The position numbers were made by a program, and so were the translations under genes. Below, piece by piece: positions 1 to 9,938 of a DNA stretch of 64,000 nt. Below the pieces are notes generated by a model. The model was not told the origin of the DNA and ran no database searches. It worked only from the letters and a program-made list of their open reading frames with translations. The stretch is from Fonsecaea monophora (Eukaryota > Ascomycota > Eurotiomycetes > Chaetothyriales > Herpotrichiellaceae): assembly GCF_001642475.1 (NCBI RefSeq), contig NW_019173934.1:186001-250000 (forward strand), given 5' to 3'. Every line of letters starts with the position of its first letter. The first letter of the stretch is position 1.

Positions 1-436
1 GGTCGGGGGCATCGACGTGCTCCGCTTCAACGACATGCACCCCTCGTGGGAGGCCCCCAAGGCGAAGCAGTCCCCCTTTCTGCGCTGGGTCGTCAACTTC
101 GTCGGCGGCAAGGAGGGCTTCATCAACCACGACCGGGACCACGCCATCGTGAGCGAAAAGGTGGCGCTGGGCGTCGAAGTGATTCTGTCCGGGAGCGGAC
201 AGGTGAGACACAGCCTCCCCGGTGCGGCCCAGTGCTACGTCCTCCTGCAGGGCAGCGTCACTGTCGAAGCCGAGGGCCACGGCGGCGCCTCGTCGACGCT
301 CAAACGACTCGACGCCCTCTGGGTGCCCGGGGGAGCTGTCCACGCTTTGAAGAATGTGGGTCAAGACTCCGCCGTGGTGTTTTGGTGCTATGAGAGACCT
401 CAGAAGGAAGGTTCCGTGGTCTACGAGCTAGAGTGA
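1..436 (+). CDS. Cupin-domain protein, 3' part (enters from left edge)
   Basis: The frame is open from base 2 to the stop at 434-436, giving 144 visible residues; the true start lies outside the window. A cupin beta-barrel is suggested by the second cupin motif near the end (PGG, then His and Asn in the order P-G-G-x-x-H-x-x-x-N). The first motif is weak: one His is visible in VRHSLPG, and the usual Glu position looks like Gln, so metal binding may be reduced or absent. Small cupins of this kind are often enzymes or binding proteins of aromatic or sugar metabolism, but the exact reaction cannot be read here. It lies 433 bp upstream of a transporter gene on the same strand, which may hint at a shared catabolic or efflux role. 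Confidence 0.7.
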   Translation, partial: VGGIDVLRFNDMHPSWEAPKAKQSPFLRWVVNFVGGKEGFINHDRDHAIVSEKVALGVEVILSGSGQVRHSLPGAAQCYVLLQGSVTVEAEGHGGASSTLKRLDALWVPGGAVHALKNVGQDSAVVFWCYERPQKEGSVVYELE

Positions 437-869
437 CATCCAAGTACAAGTGAAGAGGGAATTGGCTTTGCGTGAGGCTACACCTGACAATGGGTGAAGA
501 GTAAAAATGGGACTCGAGACTGAGAGCTGTACACAGATTTCCGTCACTGGTCGATCACCACTTGCCCGACCTTCCTTGATTCCGTAGATTGTTTCAATGA
601 AACTCCTGTTCGCACTAAAGATATGGCTGGAGTTGTTTGTGTGCTCTCTCGACACAAACCCGAATCCCGAACCTTTGAATCTCGTTGAAATTCCGTTGGA
701 TTATCCGGGGTCTGGAGTCCGGGGGGGTTCAGCCTTGCGGGATGTCCAATCTGCTATATATCGTTCTCGTTCTCGTCTCATGTCGGATTCCTAAGCACAC
801 GACCATTCGCGGTAGAATTCTCCATCTTCTTCGCCATCACAGAGACAAAGCTTCTCGGATCCTGACGCC
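437..869 (+). promoter_or_regulatory. Intergenic region and likely promoter of the TRI12-like transporter
   Basis: No gene is seen in this 433-bp gap. A TATA-like stretch (TATATA, about 755-760) lies roughly 110 bp before the ATG at 870 and could be the core promoter. Short open frames here have no family resemblance. Confidence 0.35.
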
Positions 870-2657
870 ATGGAAGACGACAAAGCCGACCGAGTCAGTG
901 CCCATGAGCTGGACAACTGGCCTCCACCCACCAAATCCCCAGCATCAGGCGATGTCGTCGCAGAGGAGGCACTTGGGAACGACCTCCCACAGGGTTACTT
1001 TACCAGTATCCATTTCATTGCGACCTTGAGTGTATGTCTTGCCTCGCTATTCATGCTTGTCACGCATTGACATTGCTGATATCTTCTACAGGCTGGCGGA
1101 CTGGGCTGCCTCTCTGGCTACTTGGGCTGGAGTCTGGCGGCCAACAGCCTCACGTTTATCAACGACGCCCTCGGCCCCAGTCCCGACTTCCTGTGGCTCC
1201 CTCTGGCTTACACCCTTTGCAACGCGGTCGCCAGTGTCCTGGTCGGCCGCATCTCCGACATATTCGGCCGACGCTGGTTCCTGCTCGTCGGACATTGTCT
1301 CGCCCTGGTCGGGGCCATCTTGGGCGCCACGGCGCAGACGATAAACACCATGGTCGCCTCCAACGTCTTTGTCGGAACAGCCGCGGCCGCACAGTTTGCC
1401 CACATCTTCTTCCTGCCCGAGCTGGTGCCCAAGAAGGCCCGCGGCCTGGCCATCGGCTTCTGCTACACCGTCGCCGTCCCCGGGAGCTGCTTCGGGCCCA
1501 TCATCGCCAAAGCCTTCATCAGCCGCAATCCGCACGACGGCTGGCGCTGGAGTTACTATCTGATGATCATCACGACGTCCATCACCATCGCCCTGATGTA
1601 CCTGTACTACCACCCGCCCACGTTCTCCATGCTCCACGTCACCAACACGAAGATGCAAAAGATAAAAGCTCTGGACTACGGAGGCATCGTACTGTTCAGC
1701 GGAGGCTTCATCCTCTTTCTGCTGGGCATCAACTGGGGCGGCGTGTTTCACCTGTGGAAGTCCGCCCATGTCATTGCGTGTATCGTCGTCGGTTGCTTGA
1801 TGATCATCGGCTTCTGCGTCTACGAGGCGTACATCCCCTCGGATCCTCTGATCCCTCTGTCCATCATGAAGAACACCGAGTTTATGATGATCGTCCTGGT
1901 CGCCTGCGCGGGCGGCATGATTTACTATTCCATGACGGTCCTGTGGCCGACCATTTGTACTCTGTTCACCGACGACATACTGTACAATGGCTGGCTCTCC
2001 ATGTCCGTCTCCGGAGGGTTCAGCCTCGGGACCATCGTCTGCAGCATCACGTTTGGATTTGGCCGGGTGCGATGGCAGCTCATGGCCGCCGTCGTCATCT
2101 TCGTCGGCTTCGTCGGCGCCGAGGCGGCCACCACCCAGTACACGAAGAACATGTCCGTGGCGTTTGCCATTGTCGGTCTCTTCTTCGCCGGGTTTACAGA
2201 AGGCCTCGTCAATGCCACCGTCTCCTTCACCGTGCCCGCCGAAGATATTGGACTCGCCGTCGGCGTGAGTAATGGTCTTCGAGTCCTCGCAGGCGGGGTG
2301 GCCACGGCCATCTACAACTCGATCATGGCGAACCAGCAGGCCAAGCTGCACGCCCGCGACATCCCTCCGGCCGTGCTCGACGCCGGACTCCCCAGGTCTT
2401 CTCTCGCGACACTCATGAGCGTGGTGGCATCCGGTGGGTCGACGGCCAGTCTGCAAAAGATCCCGGGCGTCACTTCGGGTGTCCTGGCCGCTCTGGCCGA
2501 TGCAGAGAAAGACGCCCTCGCCGGCTCAGTCAAGCTGGTGTTCTTGGTGTCGCTGGCCTTTGGGGGCGTGGGGATCGTCGCGACCTTTTTCATCAAGAAC
2601 GTCGACTCGCAGTTGAACAACGTGGTCAATAGGAGGTTGCATGGCCATTCCCGGTGA
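870..2657 (+). CDS. MFS transporter, TRI12-like (fungal trichothecene efflux pump family)
   Basis: Two exons, 870-1031 and 1092-2657, are joined over a 60-nt intron (donor GTATGT, branch-like TGACATTGCTGAT, acceptor CTACAG), giving 575 aa. The cytosolic N-terminus of about 40 residues is polar. It is followed by membrane segments beginning at YFTSIHFIATLS/AGGLGCLSGYLGW and by the MFS signature GRISDIFGRRW (about residues 106-116). The QGYFTS entry, the SGYLGWSLAANSL stretch and the late LLV-FFIKNVD end resemble the 14-TM TRI12 family, whose members pump toxins, drugs or siderophore-like compounds out of the cell. The substrate is unknown. A cupin gene lies just upstream on the same strand. 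High GC at third positions creates long antisense shadow frames that are not genes. Confidence 0.88.
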
Positions 2658-3264
2658 CCTATATGATACCCGAACTATCGATGAATCGGTCACCGTCCGA
2701 AAGACTCTGCGAGTCCCCAACCACCCTATCCACGTGGCTAACCGGCTTCTTGACGGAGATGTTCGTCCGGGTGGGGAGCTCGTTGTCCGCGCCTCATAAC
2801 TTGCTAGTATAGAGGCAAACGGGATGTCAGGAGAATCTAAAGGTGGGGTTCCTGATGAACCTTGATAATGTAAAGCTCGAGCCCACAGAACAAGTTACAT
2901 ATGGAGAAAGGAGAATCATCCCCCCTCTTCTAGGACTTGTTCTCGCAGCAAAGGAGATTCTGACCGCAGCCCCCTTGTATGGTGCGTTTGGTGTCTGTTT
3001 TGTCAGAGTCCTTTCCGATTCCTCACTACCGAAAGTGGTTTTTCTACCTGGAGGAATGAAATGGTACAGTGGTACAACCTCAGTTCACCATAGGACGGGC
3101 CAACGTAACTTGGGCTCTTGCGCTCTGCGCGTTTACCGTAGGCTCTTGGTTGATAGGTGGTCCCCCGTCAGTCGAAGGGCGAAATGTCGTGCTCAACCCC
3201 CCTCAGCGTTGTGTGAACACCAAAGCAGCCCATACATACTGGCTTTATCCAGTAGCTTCTAGTT
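2658..3264. other. Gene-free interval between transporter and kinase genes
   Basis: The two flanking genes converge, so this 607-bp stretch should hold both 3' untranslated regions. A 139-codon open frame on the plus strand (2843-3262) has no recognisable domain, and nothing else is seen. Confidence 0.4.
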
Positions 3265-4134
3265 CTAAAAGACAGGCTTCTTCTCCACGGCCGCGCACTG
3301 GTCGAATGTCGGGTCTGTTTCATTTGAATCGTCTTCGTTCACATGCTTCAGGTAACGGGCAAGATCTCCTGCAGATCTGAACCCTTGAGTCCAGCATTTT
3401 TCGATGGCGGTCCCAAGCCAGACATTGTCTGTTGATGGGAGGCTATCCCGTGGCGGCCAAGCCACGTCACCGTTGGCATCTTCCAGGTGAAATCTACAAG
3501 TTTGGCCCGTCACGATCTGAAACATGACCGCGCCAAGCTGTCCAATATCGCTCAGAATCGAATATCCAAGCGCATCGGTGCCCTCAAGATCCCAGTCGAG
3601 CGGCATTAGAGTAGACTCTGAAAAGTCGACGAATTTCACGTTCGAGTCGCTGTCAAGAACGATGTTGGTAGGACGAACATCGGCCACGATCACGCGGCGA
3701 GAGTGGATGTGGGCGAGTGTGTCCGCCAGACGTCTCAACCATCCCAGCTGCCGTTTTCGGTTCGGTCTGTTGTCCGCCAGATAGTGTTGAAGGTCCTGTT
3801 CCATCAGTGGCATTCGAACCGAGGGGTGTGTCGACGAGACATTGTAGCAGGGAGTAACCCCGACATGCGGGCCAATTCTCCGGTAGATGTCCTTTTCGGT
3901 GTTCAGGGCTCGAATCAGGTCGGCATGGTAGTCGTAGTCGCCTTCTTGGGGGGTCCTGCTCTGATCTATCGAAGGGGTGATGTCTCCAATCAGCGTGATT
4001 CTCGACAGACGCGGAATTTTGACGGCGTATTTCCCTCGCTGTATAACAATGTTGGTGCCTCCAATCCCTATAACTCTGTCCGTCACTGTGGTACCATCTA
4101 GATGAACGAATTCAGCGACTGGAACTGACTCCAT
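3265..4134 (-). CDS. Degenerate protein-kinase-like protein
   Basis: The chosen start is the Met at 4134, giving 289 aa; the frame stays open upstream to an ATG at 4242, but the extra 36 residues look non-conserved. Kinase landmarks are visible: a glycine-rich loop (GIGGTNIV, about 23-30), the ATP-site Lys in YAVKIP (K39), a catalytic loop ADVRPTN with Asp152 and Asn157, and VDFS at 169-172 in place of DFG. The HRD motif is therefore reduced to xAD and the Gly of DFG is Ser, so activity may be weak, altered or lost. Small divergent kinases like this are common and expanded in filamentous ascomycetes, and their partners are mostly unknown. No operon-like context helps here. Confidence 0.75.
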   Translation of the reverse strand: MESVPVAEFVHLDGTTVTDRVIGIGGTNIVIQRGKYAVKIPRLSRITLIGDITPSIDQSRTPQEGDYDYHADLIRALNTEKDIYRRIGPHVGVTPCYNVSSTHPSVRMPLMEQDLQHYLADNRPNRKRQLGWLRRLADTLAHIHSRRVIVADVRPTNIVLDSDSNVKFVDFSESTLMPLDWDLEGTDALGYSILSDIGQLGAVMFQIVTGQTCRFHLEDANGDVAWPPRDSLPSTDNVWLGTAIEKCWTQGFRSAGDLARYLKHVNEDDSNETDPTFDQCAAVEKKPVF

Positions 4135-5514
4135 CGCCGAGATTGAGGCAATATTGGGTTGCCCCCTTCGGTTTGACCAAGTAATGTAACTGAAGGACAG
4201 ACTCCTGCGGGGCGACTTGGACACGAAAAAGAGTGAAGACAAATTGGTGTCAAGCAGCTTTAGACGGGGAAATAGAACACTTCATCTCAGGTTAGATGAG
4301 TTGATGGTTTAAGGGAGAAGGAGGTTGGATTATGCTGAGACAATACCCCTGACTCACGTGACTATATTTTTGTCTCATGCATGGGGATTTCACAGCCCCT
4401 TGTAATATGACTGTATATAGACTCGTGGGTCAGACTCTCAGGCCTTCAGGGTCAATGAAGCAAGCCTTCACTCTGACAAACCTCAAATAGTAAGCGAAAC
4501 TGAGAGTCGTGGTCGTGCTGCCCGGGGTGACACAAAAGGTGGCGGTCGTGACACGCGAGTTTGAAGCTGGAACGTGGAGTGACGGACTGCCTGACTGACC
4601 TGGATGTGAGTTGTCAGTAATTGATTCGAGGAAGAAATAATGGAAGGGGGGGTGCGGAAAGGCCCTGGATACAAAAGGATGGCATTTCTTTCCTTCGAAA
4701 AGATATCCCCCCTCACTCCCTTTGAAATTTGCGCTGGTTACCTCCCCATATTTCATGCATGTCCATTGAACTTCAGAAACAAGGGCTCATACCCTTCGCT
4801 GTTACTCCTTCCCCCCGCGATGTCCAGTAACCGATATTGCGGCTGCAGGATTGTCCACCCACATCCAGTCAACTATCGGGACTGTACAAAGACACCGAAC
4901 GAATATATACCTTGCTTCAGATTGGACGTACCTTTGGATCAAAGATATTCTTGTGGGCGAAAGGACGTGACAATCCATCAACCCGAGCACGTTTACCCGG
5001 CCGCATCCTCTCGAAACCACGGCAACTGCTTCAACCATCGAGATGTGGGAACATACTACCACAATAACCAGTTGACGAAGCCAATGAAGACGGGACGTTG
5101 AGACTTCCATGGCATTCCCATTTTGTCTTTTTCTCGGACGGGAGGTTTTGAGGTGAAACGAGAAAGAAGGGCTACAAGGGCTAAATGACACTGAGGTTAA
5201 GGCTTCCAGATCTAGAGCCAGCCGCCAGCAACCAGACCTCAAGTCAGTCATCGGAGCAAAAGAGGGGGTGGTAAAGGCAGACGTGCACAAGGCTTTTCTC
5301 CTGAAAGAAGTTTAACTACCTCAGGGCAATGATGACCTGAGGCTAGGCAACATGGCAAGTATAGTCGAAACCCGAAGGAGATTTCTAGTTGTAAGCCTCA
5401 CCAGCCCGAAGTGGATAACGGGCACCAGGCAGCCTTTGTCCCTGGACGAATATAGGTAAGGGAGAGCGCACAATTCGCGTCGTACGTAATGTGTATCTAT
5501 GTATATATGTAGGC
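4135..5514. other. Gene-free interval upstream of the kinase-like gene
   Basis: I see no supported gene. Minus-strand frames at 4430-4756 and 4802-5290 are open by chance as far as I can tell. Part of the second one (from about 5110) begins with a hydrophobic stretch like a signal peptide, but nothing downstream supports a secreted protein. Confidence 0.35.
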
Positions 5515-5758
5515 TACAGCACTGCAATGGCGTTAGGCGGCGACGGCACGCCTCCGACCACGTACAGCGGGGCACTGGTGAAGAAGAAGGTCCATTTCTT
5601 CGCACCGTTACACACGACGGCGAGCTGCTCCAAGTTCCATAGCTCACCTAGGGGACAGCCCTAGTGCGCGAGGGTCCATTCGTGCAGGTTGACGCCACCT
5701 TGAGTCCCGGCCACTTTCTTCAACAGGCTCGGACAACACTCAATCCCATCGTGTCCCC
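5515..5758 (-). pseudogene. Decayed 3' fragment of a cyclase-family gene
   Basis: This stretch matches the 3' end of the intact cyclase gene at 12251-12494 in the same orientation (offset 6736). I count 10 mismatches over the 220 bases 5521-5740, about 95 percent identity. Only the last 75-80 codons are present; similarity ends near 5758. Relative to the intact copy, the Trp codon in HWGCPLG is changed to a stop (TGG to TAG, base 5662). Three of the plus-strand differences (5640, 5649, 5662) are CA-to-TA, the kind of change made by repeat-induced point mutation. The remaining reading frames around it are broken, so this is a relic, not a gene. Confidence 0.85.
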
Positions 5759-7027
5759 TGTTGCCTGGGGTGCCCACGGCGCTCCCGGGCAAATATTTGT
5801 TCAAAGCTGGTGGGCGAGCTAGTAGAGTAGTACTGAGATGGGTCGGCGGCCTCGTCAACGAGGTGAGACGGAATGATCATCTCGTCATAGATGTCGTGGT
5901 CGTTGTCGCTCTCTTGCGAGCTGGAAATCGACGAGGTGGTATCAATATTGGCGACCACATCGTGGATCGCCGCATCATGAGTATTCAATCTCGGTTTCTC
6001 TGTCGAAGGAGACGGTTACGGAGAGTCTTCACGCTGCGAACATGTCGGCTAGGGGACATGTGCACCTATAGGGGTTCCACGGTGTGTCCTGTTTCCAGTT
6101 CCTGATACAGCTCCGCGGCATGTCCGCGAGCGACGAGATCGTGGGTGATTTCCTGCCGTTTCAAAAAGAGATCCGACTCAGTTAAGCTCTTGGAGGGGTA
6201 GGTAACGGCTCCAAAGTCAGCTGGCATGTTACATGAGAGCTGGTGGTCAGTCGGGTGACGGAGAAGACGCGCTCGGACGCAAAAGGAGGTACGTTTTCGC
6301 GCGGCACCTCCGTGAGAAATCCACGGGAAACAGGATGTGGGAATATTAGGAAGGTACTTCACATTGATAGCCACTGTTGAAAGGATCAACGGTGAAGAAT
6401 ACAGGACAGTAGGGAACGGAGGACTGTTGCCCCAGGTTAAGAAGATTTAAAAGAGAAAACTCCCTATGAAATATGGCCAGGGAACAAGAAATTGTTCTCA
6501 ATCAGCAGCCTCAATGTAGGATTAAGCGGTAATTAACAGCACTAGGTGCCATCAGTATCTGGCGTTGGCTATCATATTACGGATAGAATACCGACTCTCC
6601 CTTTGCAGTACAGTACCTCGTATAGCGACGAGCTACAGAAGTCAGTAGTTTCTCATACACTTCATTTGCGCGGGTCGCTTCCTTCCAGCGCCAACAGTGT
6701 CAGGAAGTTGAACCGCCTGAAGTACAGCGGTAAGCACTAATGGGTGCTGCTGTAAGGTTGTCCGTGGTGCACTGCCAATTACCATCTCTTGTGTCACAAG
6801 GAATCATGCTTACACATTGAGAATTCACTCTTATGAATGCCAGTTATGGCTATTGAGACATCCCTACCGTTAGGAGGCTGCCCCCGAGCACGGCTGTCGC
6901 CATCCATCAACAGGCAGGAGTTGGTCCAGGTCGATATCGGTGAGGCTCAGATGTAATGTCTTGTGTATCACGTTATCTTGCCCCTCCCCCTTTCATTCTC
7001 CCACCATCATTGATCGATACAGCATTT
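5759..7027. other. Gene-free interval between cyclase relic and MAPR gene
   Basis: Two minus-strand open frames (5740-5988, acidic and Ser-rich; 6066-6389, ending in a charged helix-like segment) may be remains of one broken gene, since both look more protein-like than the surroundings. I cannot join them through sound splice sites and recognise no family. The rest of the interval shows nothing. Confidence 0.3.
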
Positions 7028-7490
7028 TCAGAATGGCGGACAAGCGTAATCCAAGCGACCGACGACCTGATACATCTTCTTGAATCGAGTATACCATTCA
7101 CCGAGGATCGTCTTATGCACATCTTCAAGATCCGTCAAATCTGAAACACAGTCCTCAGGCCTGAGGCTTGATAGTGCACGGGCGCTTGATGGATCTTTGC
7201 CAGCGTAGACTACATACGCCGTCAGCTGTGGCACTGCTGGTGGAGACACCGATGGAGCGCTGCATACCGTGGTATGGCCCTCCTGAGGCAAAGGCCTTAT
7301 TACTTGACACGTCGAAAACAATACCGAAAATTGCGACCCATGTCGAACTAGCAGGAAGCCAAGGAACAAGGCTCCACAGCTGGTAACAATGCGAACAGAC
7401 ATAATTTATCGTATTTGACCCGATTTCGCTGGATACATATGGTGCACATAGATTTTGATCAGAGTCCCACCTATCTTGCAGCTGAGACAT
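7028..7490 (-). CDS. MAPR-type cytochrome b5-like heme-binding protein (Dap1/PGRMC-like), N-terminus uncertain
   Basis: Two exons are clear: upstream exon ending at 7268 and last exon 7209-7028, over a 58-nt intron (donor GTATGC at 7267, acceptor ATGTAG at 7210). The junction restores GGPYH-VYAGKDPS. The core IFGIVFDVSSNKAF, GGPYHVYAGKD, ALSSLRPEDC and the closing EWYTRFKKMYQVVGRL match small fungal MAPR proteins. The Tyr of GGPY is the expected heme ligand by analogy with PGRMC1. MAPR proteins bind heme and support cytochrome P450s and sterol synthesis, usually at the ER. The start is unresolved: an ATG at 7490 leads in open frame into the domain, but the usual first helix (LAKYDGTDP-like) is not convincing, so an exon may be missing or the gene may be damaged. 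It lies just downstream of a Zn2Cys6 gene on the same strand. Confidence 0.6.
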
Positions 7491-7734
7491 TGTCTTTGTT
7501 GCTGTAAGGAGCGTGGTTTTTAATTATTAGCCAAGGGTGTATTCCAAACCTGGTCATTTGATAATAATACCCAGCGTAAAATTTGACCTTTTCGGGGATA
7601 GCCCGAGCGGGTCATACAGTAAATGCTTGGCGAGCCTGGGCATTCCTGGGCGCAGCTTTGTGGGTGAATCATCACTTGGGGCCAACGATCCAGAAATTGG
7701 AGGTTCCCGTCTGAGAGAATGATGGTCTTCGAGG

Positions 7735-9597
7735 CTATGATAGTGAAGCTTTGTGAAGGAACGACCTCCCCTCAAAATCATGCCCACAAACCACCAATGC
7801 TATTGTGTGATCGATGTTTAACAGAGACAATTTTGGGAGCTGCTCCGTCACCGCTGGTATGGCGAAGTTGACTTTTCGGCGCTTGATATGTTGTTCAGCA
7901 CAATAGGCAATTGTGCGCTTTGCTAGATGTGTGGGGTAGTGCGAATGCTCGAAACCGCGTCCATTCATTTCGAGACGGGGCCAAATAACGTCAAGGACAT
8001 AAGTAAATAGACTGTCAGACTGCCATGAGGAAACTAGTTGCTGCAATACCTCGGCGAGACTGTAGGTGTACACATCGGAAACGTTCGATACTGTCAAATC
8101 GATCATGTCAACAATGCGGCAGATCTTCTGCGCGATAACGGCCATGGCAGGCCTTTCCCCGGCGATGAAAGGTCGAGAGACACTCTTGGTGACGCAGGCG
8201 TGCGACTCCTCAATCATAAGTTCGCAGAGGTGATAATATATCGCGTTCATTGCGTCTTGATGCCTCACATACTGAGCCACGGAGACTTCCGGCTGTTGCT
8301 GAGGGGTGAGTCGGGAAGCCCAGACTCGCAACCGTGATCTCTGGCTTTCCAGCAAAGCCAGGAGGTGGCGTCCACGCACATACCCGGCTCGAACCTCAGT
8401 ATATTCTTCGGGTGAGCATCCTCTCCCCAGCAATTCGGTCAACATCACGTGCACTAGGGTGCTCAGGTCCGTCGATTCTGGGGAGACCTGACAAACATCC
8501 GCAATACAGTGGAATACAACCATCCTTGATCTCAGCTCCAGCGTCCTGATCAAGATATCATAAATGAGATCATCCTCATTCATGCCAATGACACATGAGA
8601 GGTGTAGGCTACCGGGAATACCTTGAGTGTCGAGATTGGGTCCAAAGCAACTGGGCCCTTCCCCATCGAGCAGCAAAGAGGGTAATTTTGCTGGTCGGTG
8701 TGATGTGCATAGTCTAAACCATAGCTGTAGCGCTTCTAGACCGCCTGGCATGGCTAGGATGCTAGTTTCATGTTGCAGAACAAAATCGGTGCAGTTCCAG
8801 ACCGCAGCGCGAAAGTCAAGATGGTTTGTCGATGCATGGTGGTAGTAAGCAAGAAGAACTCTAGCCACCAAGAGTTCAAGGACATCACCACCGATCGCAC
8901 TGTGTTCGAGGGTAAGATCGTGATATTGTCCTGCCCGTCGGTGGTGATCACGATTAGCCACGGGACTGAAGAGAGACATCCTGTCTTCGGAGAAGTGCCG
9001 GCTCTGAACACTTGCATCAAGCATCGAGAGATTGGAGGCCGAGATACACAGGAGAGCAGACGTCAGGATCGGCGACTTGAGAGAAACATTTGCGAATCGT
9101 AGGAACGATGCCGGAAGGATGTCTCTGACATGATTCTCGAAGTGTTTGAGATATTTGGCCGCGAGCAGATCGTTGAAATACAAGCAGACCTGTAATTCGA
9201 GATTGAGACTAACTGGGGTCGACGCTGCGAGATTAATCTCTGGCGCGCTGGGGCTTTGCGTTCGTACACTTGTAAGAGTGTGCGCAGCCTCCCTCGGTTG
9301 GGTGGCCAGTGTCGAAATGGTCGAGAGATTACCCGACTCTGCCGGACTGATTTCATTTGTACCCCGAGGCACGCTGACGTTACGAAAAGTGTAGTCCAGT
9401 CCATAGCTACACGTGAGGAACAATCTCGCACATGCTTGACAGACCGGCTTCACCTCGTCACACTGCCCAAGGTCAGGCCCTTGAAGCAAAATTCTGGTTC
9501 GAAGCATTCGTACCTTTTTTCCTCGCCTCCGACAAGGCTTGCATCCGGTGTGTGTACGCAGAACTCTGCTCTTCTTTCGAGATTTCGCGCGCTGCAT
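7735..9597 (-). CDS. Zn2Cys6 transcription factor, divergent from ferroportin gene
   Basis: Exons 9597-9514 and 9462-7735 are joined across a 51-nt intron (donor GTACGA, acceptor GGGCAG) that has no stop and so reads through. Removing it restores a perfect binuclear cluster, C-x2-C-x6-C-x6-C-x2-C-x6-C, with CKPCRRRGKKC before the next three cysteines. Without splicing, 17 extra residues would split the cluster. The product is about 603 aa, starting at MQRAKSRKKSR just before the cluster. The long remainder resembles a fungal-specific regulatory domain (for example the stretch around LELQVCLYFNDLLAAKYLKHF). It is a nuclear DNA-binding regulator by family. Its start lies 341 bp from the divergent ferroportin start, so it may control that gene. 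Confidence 0.85.
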   Translation of the reverse strand: MQRAKSRKKSRVLRTHTGCKPCRRRGKKVRMLRTRILLQGPDLGQCDEVKPVCQACARLFLTCSYGLDYTFRNVSVPRGTNEISPAESGNLSTISTLATQPREAAHTLTSVRTQSPSAPEINLAASTPVSLNLELQVCLYFNDLLAAKYLKHFENHVRDILPASFLRFANVSLKSPILTSALLCISASNLSMLDASVQSRHFSEDRMSLFSPVANRDHHRRAGQYHDLTLEHSAIGGDVLELLVARVLLAYYHHASTNHLDFRAAVWNCTDFVLQHETSILAMPGGLEALQLWFRLCTSHRPAKLPSLLLDGEGPSCFGPNLDTQGIPGSLHLSCVIGMNEDDLIYDILIRTLELRSRMVVFHCIADVCQVSPESTDLSTLVHVMLTELLGRGCSPEEYTEVRAGYVRGRHLLALLESQRSRLRVWASRLTPQQQPEVSVAQYVRHQDAMNAIYYHLCELMIEESHACVTKSVSRPFIAGERPAMAVIAQKICRIVDMIDLTVSNVSDVYTYSLAEVLQQLVSSWQSDSLFTYVLDVIWPRLEMNGRGFEHSHYPTHLAKRTIAYCAEQHIKRRKVNFAIPAVTEQLPKLSLLNIDHTIALVVCGHDFEGRSFLHKASLS

Positions 9598-9738
9598 TGG
9601 AGCGAATTGGAGTACAAGAGAAAGTGAAATCCGAGCGCCACGCTTTGTCAATAGAAGTTCAAAAAGTTGAATAAAGGGATAAAAACAAGCTTTCTGCGTT
9701 CCGGTATTTGGGGAAATCGGTATTGACACCAACCGTTG

Positions 9739-9748
9739 CCGCTTACGG
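9739..9748. promoter_or_regulatory. CCG-N4-CGG candidate zinc-cluster operator
   Basis: CCGCTTACGG is an everted CGG pair with 4-bp spacing, lying inside the larger AACCGT/ACGGTT inverted repeat and between a zinc-cluster gene and its divergent neighbour. Function is inferred from layout only. Confidence 0.4.
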
Positions 9749-9861
9749 TTAAATTTTACGCTGTTATTGATACCAGCGGGCCTCGTTACTCCCAGGCTCG
9801 CCAATCAGCACGCATTCTTCTTCGCGACGGTATATGAATAGTTGTTGATTCTTTAGGTACG

Positions 9862-9917
9862 CCTCTTCCTCTTCCTCTTCCTCTTCCTCTTCCTCTTCCT
9901 CTTCCTCTTCCTCTTCC
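9862..9917 (+). repeat. (CCTCTT)n microsatellite, nine units
   Basis: Nine perfect CCTCTT units plus two bases end 21 bp before the ferroportin ATG at 9939. It probably lies in the 5' untranslated region or core promoter; pyrimidine tracts are common just upstream of fungal starts, but a perfect repeat of this length could vary between strains. Confidence 0.95.
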
Positions 9918-9938
9918 ACCTCCGTCATCACTCTCAAC

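Larger units (their letters stand above)
9598..9938. promoter_or_regulatory. Shared divergent promoter of the Zn2Cys6 regulator and ferroportin genes
   Basis: The 341-bp interval separates two divergent genes. It contains an inverted repeat AACCGT-N8-ACGGTT (9731-9750) that encloses CCG-CTTA-CGG (9739-9748), the everted layout bound by Leu3-like zinc-cluster proteins. A CCAAT box (about 9805-9809) and GATA cores (about 9677 and 9769) are also present; CCAAT-complex/HapX and GATA-type SreA sites are known in fungal iron control, but such short motifs are frequent by chance. Confidence 0.5.

Noticed and set aside
1034..2456. Long open frames of 412 codons (plus) and 456 codons (minus) over the TRI12-like transporter
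   Set aside because: They are shadows created by high GC at third positions; their translations are rich in Arg, His and Asp with no domain, while the overlapping frame is a clear MFS protein.
4802..5290. 162-codon minus-strand frame with an internal signal-peptide-like stretch
   Set aside because: The rest has no structure, conservation sign or splice support, and no cysteine pattern of a secreted effector.
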